Part shown: positions 10,644-23,669 of the stretch, in pieces
Layout: each line of letters starts with the position of its first letter
Position numbering within the stretch: position 1 is the stretch's first letter
Assembly: GCF_014805685.1 (NCBI RefSeq)
Contig: NC_060905.1
Span: 252,501-316,500 of the forward strand
Origin: Silurus meridionalis
Lineage: Eukaryota > Chordata > Actinopteri > Siluriformes > Siluridae
Direction of reading: 5' to 3'
Length of the DNA stretch: 64,000 nucleotides
Notes under the pieces: generated by a model
The model's input: only the letters and a program-made list of their open reading frames with translations
What the model was told of the DNA's origin: nothing
Database searches by the model: none
Translations under genes and position numbers: made by a program

Positions 10644-13360
10644 GTGTCTGTCCCCCGAGCAAAACCAAAATATAGGAATTATCAGAAAGTCTGTTTAAGT
10701 AACCTGATTAACATTAAATTAAATAGGACTGAACGCACAGCCAGCACCTCTGATCTAAAGATAGGACTGCTGAATATTAGATCTCTCACGCCAAAAGCGA
10801 TGACTATAAACGAAATTATTACCAACCAGGAGTTTAATATAATGTGTTTGACAGAAACGTGGATTAAATCGAATGAATATGTAGCATTAAATGAGGCGAG
10901 TCCTCCTGGGTATAGTTACATACACCAACCCCGTCTAAATGGCAGAGGAGGTGGAGTAGCAGCTATTTATAATAATAATCTAAACGTCACACAAAAGACT
11001 AAATACAAATGTAAAACATTTGAAGTTCTTTACACCAAAATAAAATATTCGGTGTCCGAAAGCAGGTCAAGCCAGTTAATTCCACTAATTAATATTTATA
11101 GACCCCCAGGGGCCCGACTCTGATTTTCTGATAGAATTTGCAGATTTCATTACAAATCTAGCTACTTTAGACAAAGCATTAATTGTTGGAGACTTTAATA
11201 TTCATTTTGATAATCAGGAAGACTCCTTAAGAGCAGCATTTGTGTCCATTCTAGATTCAGTTGGAATTAATCAGAATGTTATAGGACCCACTCATAGTGG
11301 TGGACACACTCTCGATTTGTTGTTAACATTTGGATTAAAAATAAAAAACTTAGTCATAATTCCACAGTCTGAAGCTATTTCAGATCATCATCTAATCTCG
11401 TTTAAAATCTGCCTCAGTCATTGCATTTCTACCTCACCACGTTACCGTGTTAAGCGTACTTTCACGTCAGCTACAGCAGCGCGTTTTATCAATAATCTTC
11501 CCGAAAATACGATATTAGATAGATCTCTATCAGACCCTGCAGAGCTCGACTGGGCCACTGAACATCTAGAAACAACGTTACGTTACACTCTAGATGATGT
11601 AGCTTCCCTTAAGACCAAAATGATCAGGGAGAAAAAATTAGCACAGTGGTATAATGATCATACACGCACCTTAAAACAGACCACTCGTAAATAGAGTCAA
11701 ACAAAATTACCAGTTTTTCAAACAGCATGGAAGGACAGCCTCTTAAATTATAGAAAATCTCTTAGTGCTGCTAGATCAGCATATTTCTCCACCCTCATAG
11801 AAAATAACAAGCATAATCCTAGATTTTTATTCAGCACGGTAGCAAAATTAACAGGGAATAAAAGCACTGCACTAAAATGCACACCATCAATAGGTAGTAA
11901 TGATTTCATTAACTTTTTTAATAATAAAATTGAAAACATCAGGCAAGAAATCCAGACGGTTAATATAAATCCAAATTATTTTACAAGTAACCCTGTAGAC
12001 AGCAGTGTCATTATAGCAGACAATCAACTACAAAGCTTCACTCCTATTCATGAGAATGACTTAATTTCATTAATCTCCTCATCAAAATCATCAACCTGTA
12101 TTCTCGATCCCTTGCCTACTAGTTTCTTTAAACAGATAGCTCCAGAGGTAATCAAACCTGTTTTAAAAATAATTAACTCTTCCATTAGCACTGGTTATGT
12201 ACCTAAATCCTTCAAACTGGCAGTTATCCACCCCCTTATTAAGAAACCTGACCTTGACCCATGTCAGTTGTCCAACTACAGACCGATATCAAATCTCCCC
12301 TTTATATCCAAAATTTTAGAAAAGGTTGTAGCACAGCAGTTCTGCTCACACCTACTTATAGATAACATTTTTGAAGTGTATCAGTCAGGATTTCGGCCTC
12401 ATCATAGCACAGAGACGGCGCTAGTTAAGGTGGTAAATGACCTGTTATTGGCCTCTGATCAGGGTTTTGTCTCCTTACTTGTTTTGCTCGACCTTAGTGC
12501 AGCTTTTGACACCATTGATCACACTATACTGCTTGCTAGACTTGAGAACGTTGTTGGAATAAAGGAACAGCTCTCTTGGCTCAGGTCTTATTTGACTGAT
12601 CGCTATCAGTTTGTGGATGTAAATGGTGAGTTCTCCACACTCTATGAGGTAAAGTTTGGTGTTCCTCAAGGATCTGTCTTAGGCCCACTGCTTTTCTCTT
12701 TATATATGCTGCCTCTTGGTGAAATTATTCATAAACATGGTATTCGCTTCCATTGCTATGCTGATGACACACAGCTGTATATTTCAGCAAAGCCAGATGA
12801 GAGAGATCAGCTTAACAATGTTGAGAAGTGTGTAAAGGACATTAGACAGTGGATGCTTAATAACTTTCTTCTGCTCAACTCAGATAAGACGGAAGTACTT
12901 TTACTAGGACCACATGCAGCTAGAAGTAAACTTTCCGATTACGTAGCATCTCTGGATGGTGTTTCTGTTTCAGCATGTACGGCTGTCAAAGACCTTGGTG
13001 TGATTATTGACCCGAGTCTTTCCTTTGAGTCTCACGTGAATAATATCACCAGAATCGCCTTCTTTCACCTTAGAAATATTGCTAAAATTAGAAATATGAT
13101 GTCGTTACAGGATGCAGAAAAACTAGTTCATGCTTTTGTTACTTCTAGATTAGACTACTGTAACGCTTTACTGTCTGGGTGTGCGAGTAAGTGCATAAAT
13201 AAGCTTCAGTTAGTCCAGAATGCAGCAGCAAGGGTCCTCACCAGATCTAGGAAATACGACCACATCAGCCCTGTTTTAATCATCTACACTGGCTCCCAAT
13301 CAAATCTCGCATTGATTATAAAATATTACTACTGACGTATAAAGCACTTAACGGTCTCGC
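10644..13360 (+). pseudogene. LINE ORF2 (endonuclease and reverse transcriptase), broken
   Basis: APE-type endonuclease: LLNIRSLTPKA, LTETWIKSNEY, RGGGVAAIY, IYRPPG, LIVGDFNIHFDN, SDHHLISFK. Reverse transcriptase: [44 protein letters not shown] and the catalytic YADDTQLY, then a thumb region with [13 protein letters not shown] and NAAARVLTR. Breaks: frameshift around 11105-11125, TAG near 11692, frameshift near 13330. Confidence 0.9.
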
Positions 13361-14742
13361 ACCGCAGTATCTGAGTGAACTTCTGTACCAGTATGATCCT
13401 CCACGCCTACTTAGATCAAAAGGTGCTGGCTATCTGTTGGTTCCCTAAATAACGAAGACTACAGCAGGGGCAGATCTTTCTTATAAAGCCCCACAGTTAT
13501 GGAACAGCCTTCCAATCAGTGTTCGGGACTCAGACACAGTCTCAGTGTTCAAGTCGAGGTTGAAAACGTATTTATTTAGTCAAGCCTTTTATCAGTAGAT
13601 TTTTTTCTTAGGTAAAGGCTCAGATCTGGAGGGAGCATGGATATAGAGTGTTTGGTGAACTGGTATATTTGTATGCTGTCGTCCCTCACATTCACACGCT
13701 CACTCAGGTTTGTTGATGGTGGTGTGGTGGGTCGCCTCTTATCCCAGAGATCCCTCATGTCTGTGTTACCTTCTGCTTCTCCCTTTTAGTTATGCTGCCA
13801 TAGCGAGTCTTGCCGGAGTCCAAACTGCACAGTGACATTAACTTTCATACACCAATAGTTACACTTAATAATCCATATCCTTCTCTTCCCGTCACCCTCT
13901 CTCTCTCTCTCTCTCTCTCTCTTCGGTTGAGTTAAACATGCTCCTGAGGCTCCAGTGACCACTGTTCCTGCCCCTCTACCCTCCGTGGATCTTCACACTT
14001 CTGTGCAGCTTGGGACGGTTTCTCATCAACACCTTGGGTGGTTCCATGAAATTCCGGAGTAGAACGGGTGCTTTGAGGATGGATTGGACTGTAGTTGGTG
14101 TCGGCGGTCTGCTGCACTGACTCGGGAGTGCAGTTTGCTTCTGATCATCATCACTGCACCCCGCAACTTTGTATATATGCTTCAAATGGACATTTGGTGC
14201 AACCCAGATGAGGATGGGTTCCCTCTTGAGTCTGGTTCCTCTCAAGGTTTCTTCCTTATGCCATCTCGGGGAGTTTTTCCTTGCCACAGTTGCTCATCAG
14301 GGACAAACATACTTATTGCTCATCAGGGACAAACATACTTATAAAGAACATATTTACATTTAATCACCACATTATCTGTGTAAAGCTGCTTTGAGACAAT
14401 GTTCATTGTTAAAAGCGCTATACAAATAAAAATGAATTGAATTGAACATAGTGACGAGGGCAATGAGATGGATTGGGGCTTGTGGTGGAAAGGAGGAAAA
14501 AACTTGAGTCATGGATCTAATATTAGTGCTGGAGTCGCCTTTCTGTTCTCACCTAATGTTTAAGCACAAATCTTCTCACAGGATGAGGTAGAAGCAGGTA
14601 GACCCTAATAGTGAGAGCTGAAATCAACCACTTTAATGTTTTGTTTGTAAATATTTTTGCTCCTAACACAGGGTCAGAGAGGGTGAAGCTTTTCTCTAAG
14701 TTAGAGAACCTTAGAGAAGAAAACACCAGTAGAGGGACTTTA

Positions 14743-15204
14743 TTCTCCTGGGGGGAGACCACATGCTGAGGACCATTCTAGGACTGGTATTCTCCTTCTT
14801 CTGAAGCCATGTCTTTGTTGATGTTGATATGTACTTCTCCCACCATGCTTCACTGTCAGTAGGGTGTTCTTTGGATGATGTTCTGCATTGACTTTGCAGC
14901 AAACCTACTGTATCTTTAGCTTGCTTTAACAAGGTTGAAAGCACTGTACCAGGTAATACTTTCTCCAACTCACCCCTCGTATTCAAAAGCAGCCAATAGC
15001 ACAACCCTCTGCTGCTCTGTGGCCCAAAGCTTAGCGGTAACCAGATGGAAGTCAGTGAAGACAACACACCTCTGCCCTAGCTGATATTCCCTGAATTTCT
15101 CGGTCATGGCCCACTTGAGCACTTCATGGAACTGTAATTTGACATATTGCACTTAGGGGCCTAAGGCTGTGGCTAGCATAAGCTATAGGCCAGTGGTTCT
15201 TAAC
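14743..15204 (-). mobile_element. Ty3/gypsy RNase H fragment, copy B
   Basis: Near-identical to 5389-5852 (FREYQLGQRCVVFTDF). Sharing of this flank outside the retroviral LTR shows that the two regions are duplicates of one composite block. Confidence 0.8.
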
Positions 15205-15511
15205 TGTAAGAAAGATCCCTTGCCCTCTCGTCTGTGTCTCTTCTCTGCAAGGCCTTAGGAGCGCTCCGGAGCAATGAAAGAACAACCCACACGATTAAAA
15301 TCAAGTCTGGTTTATTCAATGCAACTGCTCAAAGAACTGAGCTGAGGGGCAGGGTGTATGTACACATCAGTCCAAGCCATAGTGCGTAAGAAAGGCGGGG
15401 GAGGTCATTGCGACACAGACAGAGTTATTGTGTGTTGACAGAGATAGGGGTCAGCGCAGGCATCTACAGGAAACATATGTGCGTAAGAAAAGGGAACAGG
15501 ATGTTCTTACA
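15205..15511 (-). mobile_element. LTR of a retrovirus-like element, copy B
   Basis: 307 bp, same inverted ends and length as 5853-6159, with few substitutions. Confidence 0.75.
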
Positions 15512-15690
15512 GCTATCTTCTAACTGAACTATCGCCCTCGGCCTTCATTCACAAAATGTACAGGTCAGCAAAGACAGGAGCATCCTGTCCCCACGAAGGT
15601 CAAGATAGGAAGGTTCTCCAAGGCTACTAAATGTTCCTTTATCAGAATCAATTCCTACAGGGATGCCATACCTAGGAATTATCTCAGTAG

Positions 15691-17005
15691 TTAGATTCTG
15701 AACCACAACGCGTTTTCTTTGCTACAGGGGAAAGCCTCTACCCACCGTGAAAATTTACCCACCATTACCAAAAGATATCTGAAAGAGCCCTGTCTTGGCA
15801 TGTGCGTGAAATCGATCTGCCATTCCTGAAAAGGTTTCTCAGGGACGGGAAGGTGTTGGTGTATGGCACCTGGTTTGGAGATGTTATTTTGTGCGCATGT
15901 TAAACACCTATTTAGAATGTTGTTCACGTCTGTGTACAGGTGGTCTATACAGAAATTCTCAGTTAAGTCATGTAACACACACCCCTCTTCGTCCGCGGTG
16001 AGTGGAACCATGAAACTTGCGGACGAGGAATGGAGTACAGTGATGTGGGAGGCAAAGACGACCCTGTCCATCTAGAACGATTGTGGCTATGATGGAGGAG
16101 ACGTCAGGGACAATCGGTGCGACTGGAATAATCAGTTTGTTTATTTTTCGCAGATCTTGGGTGAATCTCCACGAGCCATCTGGTTTTGGAACAGGATTAA
16201 CAGGTGTGTTGTATGGGCTGACGCATGGGGTGACAACGCCCTGTTGCAAAAGATAATTCAAAATAGAGTCAATGCCAGTAGTTTTTTCAGGTGATAAAGG
16301 ATATTGTTTAATAAACACACGCGTCAAATGTTTAACCTTGGCCTCGTATGGAGGACACGAAACAAGACCCACCTCATCCTTATAATCAGCCCACAGGGAG
16401 GCAGACAATAACACTGGAGGTAAGTCATTGGTGTTAGTAGCACATGAAACATTCACAGCCGTAATGTTATGAGGGAGGATAGCGTGAGAGAGCGCGTGAA
16501 TGTCTGGTGAGGAATTATCTGCGGTCTGAACAATCATGTGAGAACCACTGAAAACAATCGAGAGTCCCAAGAGACCCATCAAGTCACGGCCTAGTAGGTT
16601 AATGGGGCAGTCAGGCATGGAGACACCCAACACGGCCTTAAGGACCTTCTTTGGAGTGTAGATTTTCTTAGACTCGTCCCATACCTTTTTCATCTCATAC
16701 CACCGTCCATAACTTTCCCGCATATAATTAAAATCCCACTGTAGATCTCCCAGTCCTTCGAAAATCATGCGATATGCGGAGGCCAAATACCCTGGATCAA
16801 ATGTACCCTCTCTAGGGTATGATGGAAGCTGAGGGGTTGCCTCAGTCCAACCTGCTAAAGCGTCAAGGTAAGGAGTAACGTAATACGTTAAACCACAACG
16901 TTGCATCCAAATGGAAGGCGTCTCACCAGGCTCAGGCTTAGGATATGAGTTTCCAATTTTAAAATACCAGCACCGATACTTATCGGCAATACAGGCAAGA
17001 GACAC
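15691..17005 (-). mobile_element. Retrovirus-like pol remnant, copy B
   Basis: Longer than copy A and without the LINE-tail insertion. In minus-strand order: an unrecognised stretch of about 110 aa (WYFKIGNSYPKPEPGE onward), protease C-terminal part, RT N-terminal part (PVPKPDGSWRFTQDLRK) and integrase part. The same RT-core/RNase H deletion and out-of-frame junction as copy A are present, so the deletion predates the duplication. No env gene or second LTR is visible. Confidence 0.82.
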
Positions 17006-17159
17006 AGAGAGAATATTTTCCTTTATGTTTTACAGCACGCTCTGCCCAGTAACTATAATACTGAGCTCCTCCTTCCTTTCGATTGAACCCCAGGGGTTCA
17101 GTGAGTCAGTCTCAGAGGTTCGGCAGAGGTAAAGACACACACCCGACTCATATGATTTA

Positions 17160-17275
17160 AGAAAGCACTTGCTGCTATTGCACTCTGGTTAGACCCAAAC
17201 TGCATTTCATTGCCTTGTATTTTTACATGCGTAATGACAATAAAATTGAGTCTAATCTAATCTAATTTAATCTCA
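17160..17275 (+). mobile_element. LINE 3' tail
   Basis: Ends TGACAATAAAATTGAGTCTA with (ATCTA)n repeats. The same sequence in the other orientation is at 36976-37060. Confidence 0.7.
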
Positions 17276-17750
17276 GACACACTATTTCTGCAGTATACAG
17301 AGTTTCTGTGGGCTTCTGTGCAGGACTTTGTGATGAAGGTCAAATTCGTTGTTCCCTTGTTGTTACTGTTCCTCTCATGTTCCTTCATATATGGAGAGTT
17401 AATGATTCATCTTTTCCAGATTCCTCAGAAAATCGTTTTGTTTGTTTTTGTAAATTTCGATCAAATGATTTTAAAATCGTAAAAATGATCATTTCCTCAT
17501 TAATCTGATAAAATAATGAACACCAGTGTGCAGAGGAAGAGAACATAAATACTTTGCGAGAAAAAGTTTAAAAATAGATAAATAAATAATAATGTAAGGG
17601 TTGTAATGTGTGAAATGGGTCAACGGGTCATAACTTCAAAATTCCCAAACGGCAGCTTTGTTTTTTCAAATTCAACAATAAAACCCATTTCTTTCTAGAC
17701 AATAACAGATGTTTATAGTTTGAATATGTTATGATACTCATCAGAGTTCT
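17276..17750. other. Interval between two LINEs
   Basis: AT-rich, no supported gene or repeat. Confidence 0.4.
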
Positions 17751-17756
17751 GGTTCT

Positions 17757-20700
17757 TTCAGAATCAGAATCAGAATCAGAATCAGGTTTATTGGCCAAGT
17801 GTGTTGACACACACAAGGAATTTGGTACCAGCTGTTTGTTACTCTCAAAAGTACAGACATAAATAAAAACCTATACATGACAAAACAGACACAACAAGAC
17901 AAAAACAGACTATACAAGACAATACAGACAATACAGACAATATGAGACAGAATAGACAGTGTGGGTAATAAATAGGGATACAGACCAGTAATGTACATAA
18001 AGTGTGGGAGTGCATGGTAGTGCAAATGACAGTATTGTGTGTCAGGTATGATGAGAGAGGTTACTATAAAACTTTGTACAGTATATAGAAGCAATAGTGT
18101 GTGCAACATATACAGATAATGTGATGAGTGACAGTTCTGTGCAGTACTCATAGATATGAGCAGGGAATATGATTATGGTCAGTTGTTAGTGAGGGTGATT
18201 GCTTGGGGAAAGAAACTGTTCCTGTGTCTGGCAGTTTTAGTGAACAACGTTCTGTAGCGCCTGCCAGAGGGGAGGAGCTGAAAGATGTTGTGTCCAGGGT
18301 GTGAAGGGTCATTAATGATTTTTCCTGCCCGGTTTCTGGTTCTTGTATGGTACAAGTCCTGGAGAGTGGGCAGGGGGGCACCAATGATTTTTTCAGCTGT
18401 TTTAACAGTTTTCTGCAATCTGTTTCTGTCCTGTTTTGTTGCTGCTCCAAACCAGATGGTGATTGATGAGCACAGGACAGATTCAATGACTGCAGTGTAG
18501 AACTGTATCAACAGCTCCTGTGGCAGACTGTACTTCCTTAATTGCCTTAGAAAGTACATCCTCTGCTGGGCCTTTTTCAGAATTGAGTTTATGTTTGATT
18601 CCCATTTCAGGTCTTGGGAAATGGTAGTGCCCAGAAACTTGTAGTTCTCCACAGGGGACACAAGGTTGTTGGATATTGTGAGGGGGAGTAGTGTTGAAGG
18701 ATGTTTCCTAAAGTCCACTATCATCTCCACAGTTTTGAGTGTGTTTAGCTCAAGGTTGTTCTGACTGCACCATAGCACCAGCTGCTTCACCTCCTGCTTA
18801 TATGCAGACTCGTCACCATCTTGGATTAGTCCAATGAGCGTGGTGTCATCTGCAAATTTCAGGAGTTTGACAGTTGGGTCACTTGATATGCAGTCATTCG
18901 TATAAAGGGAGAATAGCAGTGGGAAAGGACACACCCTGAGGAGCACCAGTGCTGACTGTCTGAATACCGGAGGTAACACCTCCCAGTCTCACCTGTTGTT
19001 TCCTGCCTGTCAGGAAGCTGGTGATCCATTGACAGATGGCAGGGGGTATAGTAAGGTTTAGGAGTTTGGAGTGGAGGATTCCGGAATTATTGTATTGAAA
19101 GTCAACTAAAGTCAACAAACAAAATCTGGGCATATGTTCCTGGGCAGTCAAGGTGTTGCAGAATGTAGTTTAGCCCCATGTTGACTGCGTCATCCACCGA
19201 TCTGTTTGCTCGGTATGCAAACTGTAGATCCAGCAGCTGTTCTGTCACCTTCTTTAGATGGGCCAATACCAGCTTTTCAAAGGTCTTCATGACGACAGAT
19301 GTCAGAGCGACAGGCCTGTAGTCATTCAGTCCAGTAATGGAGGGTTTCTTGTGGACTGGGATGATTGTGGAGAGTTTAAAGCAAGAGGGACCTCACACAA
19401 CTCCAGTGATCTGTTGAAGATAGAGGTGAAAATGGGAGCCAGTTGGTCAGCACATGCTTTGAGACAGGAGGGGGAGACACCGTCTGGGCCGGGAGCCTTC
19501 CTTGTCTTCTGTCTCTGAAAGAGCCGATACACATCCTTTTCACAAATCGTGAGCGCAACTTGAGTGCTGGAAGGAGTTGTAAGAGAGGAATCCAGAGGTG
19601 TGATGGGGGCAGACATTGGGCTGGGTTGGATGAGAGGTGTGAAGATATTGTCCTCAAACCTGCAGTAGAAGGTGTTGAGGTCGTTAGCCAGGTCTTTGTT
19701 TGCTTCAGTGGGAGGGTGGTCTCCTGTAGTTTGTGATATTTTGCAGGCCTTTCCACACTGATGCAGGGTCGTTAGCTGAAAACCTGCTTTTCAGCTTTTC
19801 AGAGTAGCTTCTTTGGCTATTCTGATCTCCTTTGTCAGTTGGTTCCTGGCCTGCTTGTACAGAGCTTTGTCCTCCCCTCTGTATGCATCTTCCTTGGCAT
19901 GTCGAAGTTTTTTCAGTTTGGCTGTGAACCATGGCTTGTTGTTACTGAACTTGCAGAAGGTTTTGGTTGGCACACACATATCTTCACAAAAACTGATGTA
20001 GGATGTCACAGTGTCAGTCAGCTCATCCAGGCTGTCAGTTCCAGCCTCAAAGACACTCCAATCAGTGCAGTCAAAGCAGTCTTGTAGTTCCTGCTTTGCC
20101 TCACTGGTCCATCTCTTCACTGTTTTGACTACAGGCTTAACAGATTTTAGTTTCTGCCTGTATGTTGGAATAAGATGAACCAAGCAGTGATCAGAGTTCC
20201 CTAAAGCTGCCCGGGGTACAGAGCGATACGAGTCCTTAAGAACGGAGTAGCAATGATCCAGTGTGTTTTTCCCTCTTGTCGGACAGTTAATATGTTGCCT
20301 GTATTTTGGAAGTTCTACTGTTAGTTTTGCTCTGTTAAAGTCTCCAAGGATAATAAAAAGAGAATCCGGATGTTTTTGCTCCAAGCCGGATATTTGGTTT
20401 GCCAGGTTTTGCAGTGCATCATTCACGTTGGCCTGAGGTGGGATGTAAACTCCGGTCAGAATGAATGAGGAAAATTCCATGTGAGTAAAACGGTTTACAG
20501 TTTATTACCAGTGATTCCAAGTTTGGGCTGCAGTATTTATCCAGCACTGTGACATCTGTACACCAACGTTCGTTAATGTAGAAGCAGATTCCGCCGCCTT
20601 TTGTTTTGCCCGATAGCTCCGTTACGCGATCCGCTCGGTGTAAGTGAAAGCCCAAGAGAAGTAATCCGCTGTCCGGGATTGAGCGACTGAGCCAAGTTTC

Positions 20701-21093
20701 AGTAAAACAGAGAGCAGCGGAGCATGCAAAATCTTTGTTTGTTCCGTAAAGAAGAGTTAGTTCGTCTATTTTGTTCGGCAGTGAGCGGAGGTTCGCCAGG
20801 TGAATCGACGGGAGCGCAGTTCTAAATCCCCTCTGTCGTAGCTTCCCCCGCCGGCGTCTCCTCCATGTGCCATAGAGAGTGGCTGCAGCTCCAACTAAGA
20901 TCTCCAAATAACTTTCCGGGTTTGTAAAAATTGTTGAAAAAGTGTCTGGAATGAACTCCCCGATGTTAAGCAATTCTTCTTTAGTGTAAGTTATTAGGGT
21001 AGGGTAACTAAACACACAGACAATAAACAAAAAGAAAGAGAGTACTAGAGAGAGTCGTGCCGAGGCTGCCATCCGCGGTGCCATCTTGACCAC
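17757..21093 (-). mobile_element. Rex1-like LINE, nearly full length but decayed
   Basis: Minus strand, about 3.3 kb. Begins with MVKMAPRMAASARL and an APE-type endonuclease (LANLRSLPNKIDEL, CFTETWLS, KGGGICFYIN, then after a frameshift YIPPQANVND, IILGDFN, NSDHCLV). RT follows in several frames: [35 protein letters not shown], catalytic FADDTTLIGLI, WCSQNNLELN. Ends in a short tail of CAGAAT repeats (17760-17785). At least five frameshifts make it inactive. Family placement among jockey-type LINEs is by motif memory only. Confidence 0.88.
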
Positions 21094-21156
21094 GTGGTGG
21101 CGCTATAAGATCCATACAAACTGCTTTAAGATACTGATTGTGCACCACGTGGTCAA
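21086..21156. repeat. Inverted repeat around CACGTG palindromes
   Basis: TTGACCACGTGGTG (21086-21099) and its exact reverse complement (21143-21156), 43 bp apart. Each arm is itself nearly palindromic, with a CACGTG E-box. It overlaps the 5' edge of the Rex1-like LINE. Confidence 0.8.
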
Positions 21157-22794
21157 GCTCTATATATCTTTGTATTTAACCACAGAGTGTGCTTATACAC
21201 TTGTATGTTGGGTGAAGGTATCGTATTCCATTCAGTTACAGCCATCTTAATTAAAAGTGGACTTGCCTACTTTGATTGTTTTGGCAACCCTTTAAACAGT
21301 GAAAAGGAAGTGCAACGTGTTTTGGTCATTATTGATAGGTACTGAGCATTTGTTTGAAAAATCGAGGAATATACACAGATTTATACACTTGAGAAACATG
21401 ATAACCTAGAGGCCAAGTTCATTTCGAATTCTTAGAGACTTTTAGGGCCAGGGGTCGAACATGCCCACCAAGTTTCATGTTGATTGGCTCCGTTAACCTT
21501 GTCTAACAGGTGCTCCAAGTTTCAGGTCAATCGCATAAATGGTTGTGTAGAGATAGCAGTTTATCCTTTTTTCCTTGGTTAGCGCCACCAATTGTCAAAG
21601 CTATGCAATTTATTTTTTATTCACCAAGGACTGAGCAGGTAAATACATACACCAAGTTTTCTGAAAATAACTCATTCTGTTCATGAGACATAGCCATTTT
21701 TGTAAAAGTGGCCCGGGCTACTTCCAACGTTTTGACGGTGAGTTGAAAGTTGAAGCTTTTTTTCTTTTGATAATTATTAATCCGAAAACATCAATAGTCT
21801 AGGATGCATGTTGTATGAGCTATAGCCAGAAATGTAAAACAGTTTTAAACTGTAGCGCCACCCTGAGGCTAACTGGGTTGATACTACCTCTCCCTAAATT
21901 GAGCTCTAATAACTGGCAAGTTTCAAGTCTCTAGGCCTTATGGTTCGGTCTGCACAATCAGTTTTAGAGCGAGACACTCTCTGTTCGGGCGCCTAGCTGC
22001 TGAAATGCACTTTCCCTGGATGTCTGAACATCTGACTCACATTGCATGCATGTGTATGACACATAAACACTGAATAAAATGTGATCATGACTCTTTATTC
22101 ACAATTTATTATAAAATGTTAACCATGTATAGAAAATATCTGGGATTTTTCTCAGTACAGAATGTTGCAGGTTAATCGCTTCCTGGTTACAAACAGGACC
22201 ACATTTAACACCAAACAACAGTGTAGCGGCGTTGGATTTTAACAAGACACCGACATCATCCAATCTACAATACCACAAGTTTTGTTCACTTCATAAACGA
22301 TATGAGCTGTTTTAAACCTTGCTAGCCAACTAGCATAATTGATATTTTTAGCTGCTAATTGGCTTTTCAAGCTTTTCTAATACAACTAATTGAGTCTAGT
22401 TAGCTTTAGCAGACAGTGTTTTTATATGGCACTCTGTACACCAGGATCCCTGCTGAAATCTTTACTGGTGTAAAATGGGTTAAATGCTTTCTGGTGGTCT
22501 GTAATGGTAAATTATTAGAATGACTATCATTTCTAATGAAAGATTAAATTCTATTCTAACGCTAATCACTGAACAGTGAAGGCTCTGTGTTCTGGTGGTG
22601 TTTAAAAGTAATCATAAAATTGCTCATGGAATCTGTTCCTGTTACAGAATGGAAATCAATAATCTGACACCCATTTTGGGATTAAACTCATGAAGCTGAT
22701 TCTCATTATGAAAAGAAAAACCTCAGGAGTGATGATGCTACATTTATTCCTGCATGGAGATCACAGTAAAATAACATGAGAATAGAAAAAAAAA

Positions 22795-22795
<1 letters not shown>
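21157..22795. other. Gene-free interval
   Basis: No open frame or known protein motif. 21400-22000 contains phrases typical of dispersed teleost repeats (AAGTTTCATGTTGATTGG, AGCGCCACC), so it may be an old non-coding element. I see nothing else. Confidence 0.4.

Positions 22796-22842
<47 letters not shown>
22796..22842. repeat. (CA)n microsatellite
   Basis: Uninterrupted CA dinucleotide tract of about 46 bp. Confidence 0.97.
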
Positions 22843-22845
<3 letters not shown>

Positions 22846-22969
22846 TATAATCAGAGATAGGAGACACACTACAGATTCCATCTGTCGTAAATCACAGCAC
22901 CATCAATTTAGATGTTTGAAATAAATACATGCAGGTTTCAGCAGAAATCATATTCAAATTTTCTCAACT

Positions 22970-23545
22970 CCTGCTTTTACAATGTTCAGAAGCTCTGTCT
23001 CCACATGTCCTCAAGTGCTACCCCATATGTAATTATGTCCCCCTCCATGTGTCCTTAAGCCCCACCCACATGTGTTCTGAAGCCCCACCTCCACTAGTAG
23101 TTAAGCCCCACCTCCACATGCCCTTAAGCCAAGTCTCCAACTCAAGCCCCACCTTAAGTCCCAAAGCCTCACCTTCACATGTCCTCAAACCCCACTCCAC
23201 ATGGACTTAAACCCCACCTCTATGTGTACTTAAGCCCCACCTCCACATGTTCTTAAGGCCCACCTCTACATGTCCTTAAGCTCCACCTCTATATGCCCTT
23301 AAGCCATGCCCCCACATGTACTTAAACCCCACCTTCACAAGTCAGTAAGTCATGCCTCCACATGCCCTTAAGCCCCACCTCCACATGCCCTTTGGCTCCA
23401 CCTTTGCTTATCAACTGGTCAATATTTTTAGTAATATATTTGTAAAGTTTTTAACTGAAGTGTTCCACGTGGTCCTAATCCCCCCATGTCTCATTAAACA
23501 TTCACCCTCAAGGCCCTCAAGCTCCATGTCTACATGTTCCTCATC
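22970..23545. repeat. Degenerate minisatellite in the probable jup 3' region
   Basis: Repeats of about 20-30 bp built on CTTAAGCCCCACCTCCACATG-like units with many variants, densest at 23030-23400. It lies just downstream (minus strand) of the jup stop codon and could be within its 3' UTR. A possible polyadenylation signal, AATAAA on the minus strand, lies near 22741-22746. Confidence 0.75.
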
Positions 23546-23627
23546 CTCCAGCTTATTGATCCGACCTGAACAAAGGAACAGCCATCAATTAGAGACTTGA
23601 ATATAAGAAAGAAGTCTCAAAATAGAA

Positions 23628-23628
<1 letters not shown>

Positions 23629-23664
<36 letters not shown>
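23629..23664. repeat. (GT)n microsatellite
   Basis: Uninterrupted GT tract just downstream of the jup stop codon on the minus strand and close to a possible donor (GACAG|GTAGGA at 23672). Confidence 0.95.

Positions 23665-23669
<5 letters not shown>

Larger units (their letters stand above)
9490..14447 (+). mobile_element. Near full-length L2/CR1-type LINE
   Basis: About 5 kb: 5' UTR, intact ORF1 (9641-10549), ORF2 with endonuclease and RT (10644-13335 and on), 3' UTR with a (CT)n tract at 13895-13921 and an ATTGA-repeat tail. ORF2 is broken by a frameshift after 11105, a stop at about 11692 and another frameshift near 13330, so this copy cannot move by itself. At least six other fragments in the window belong to the same or sister subfamilies. 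The 5' boundary is approximate. Confidence 0.88.
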
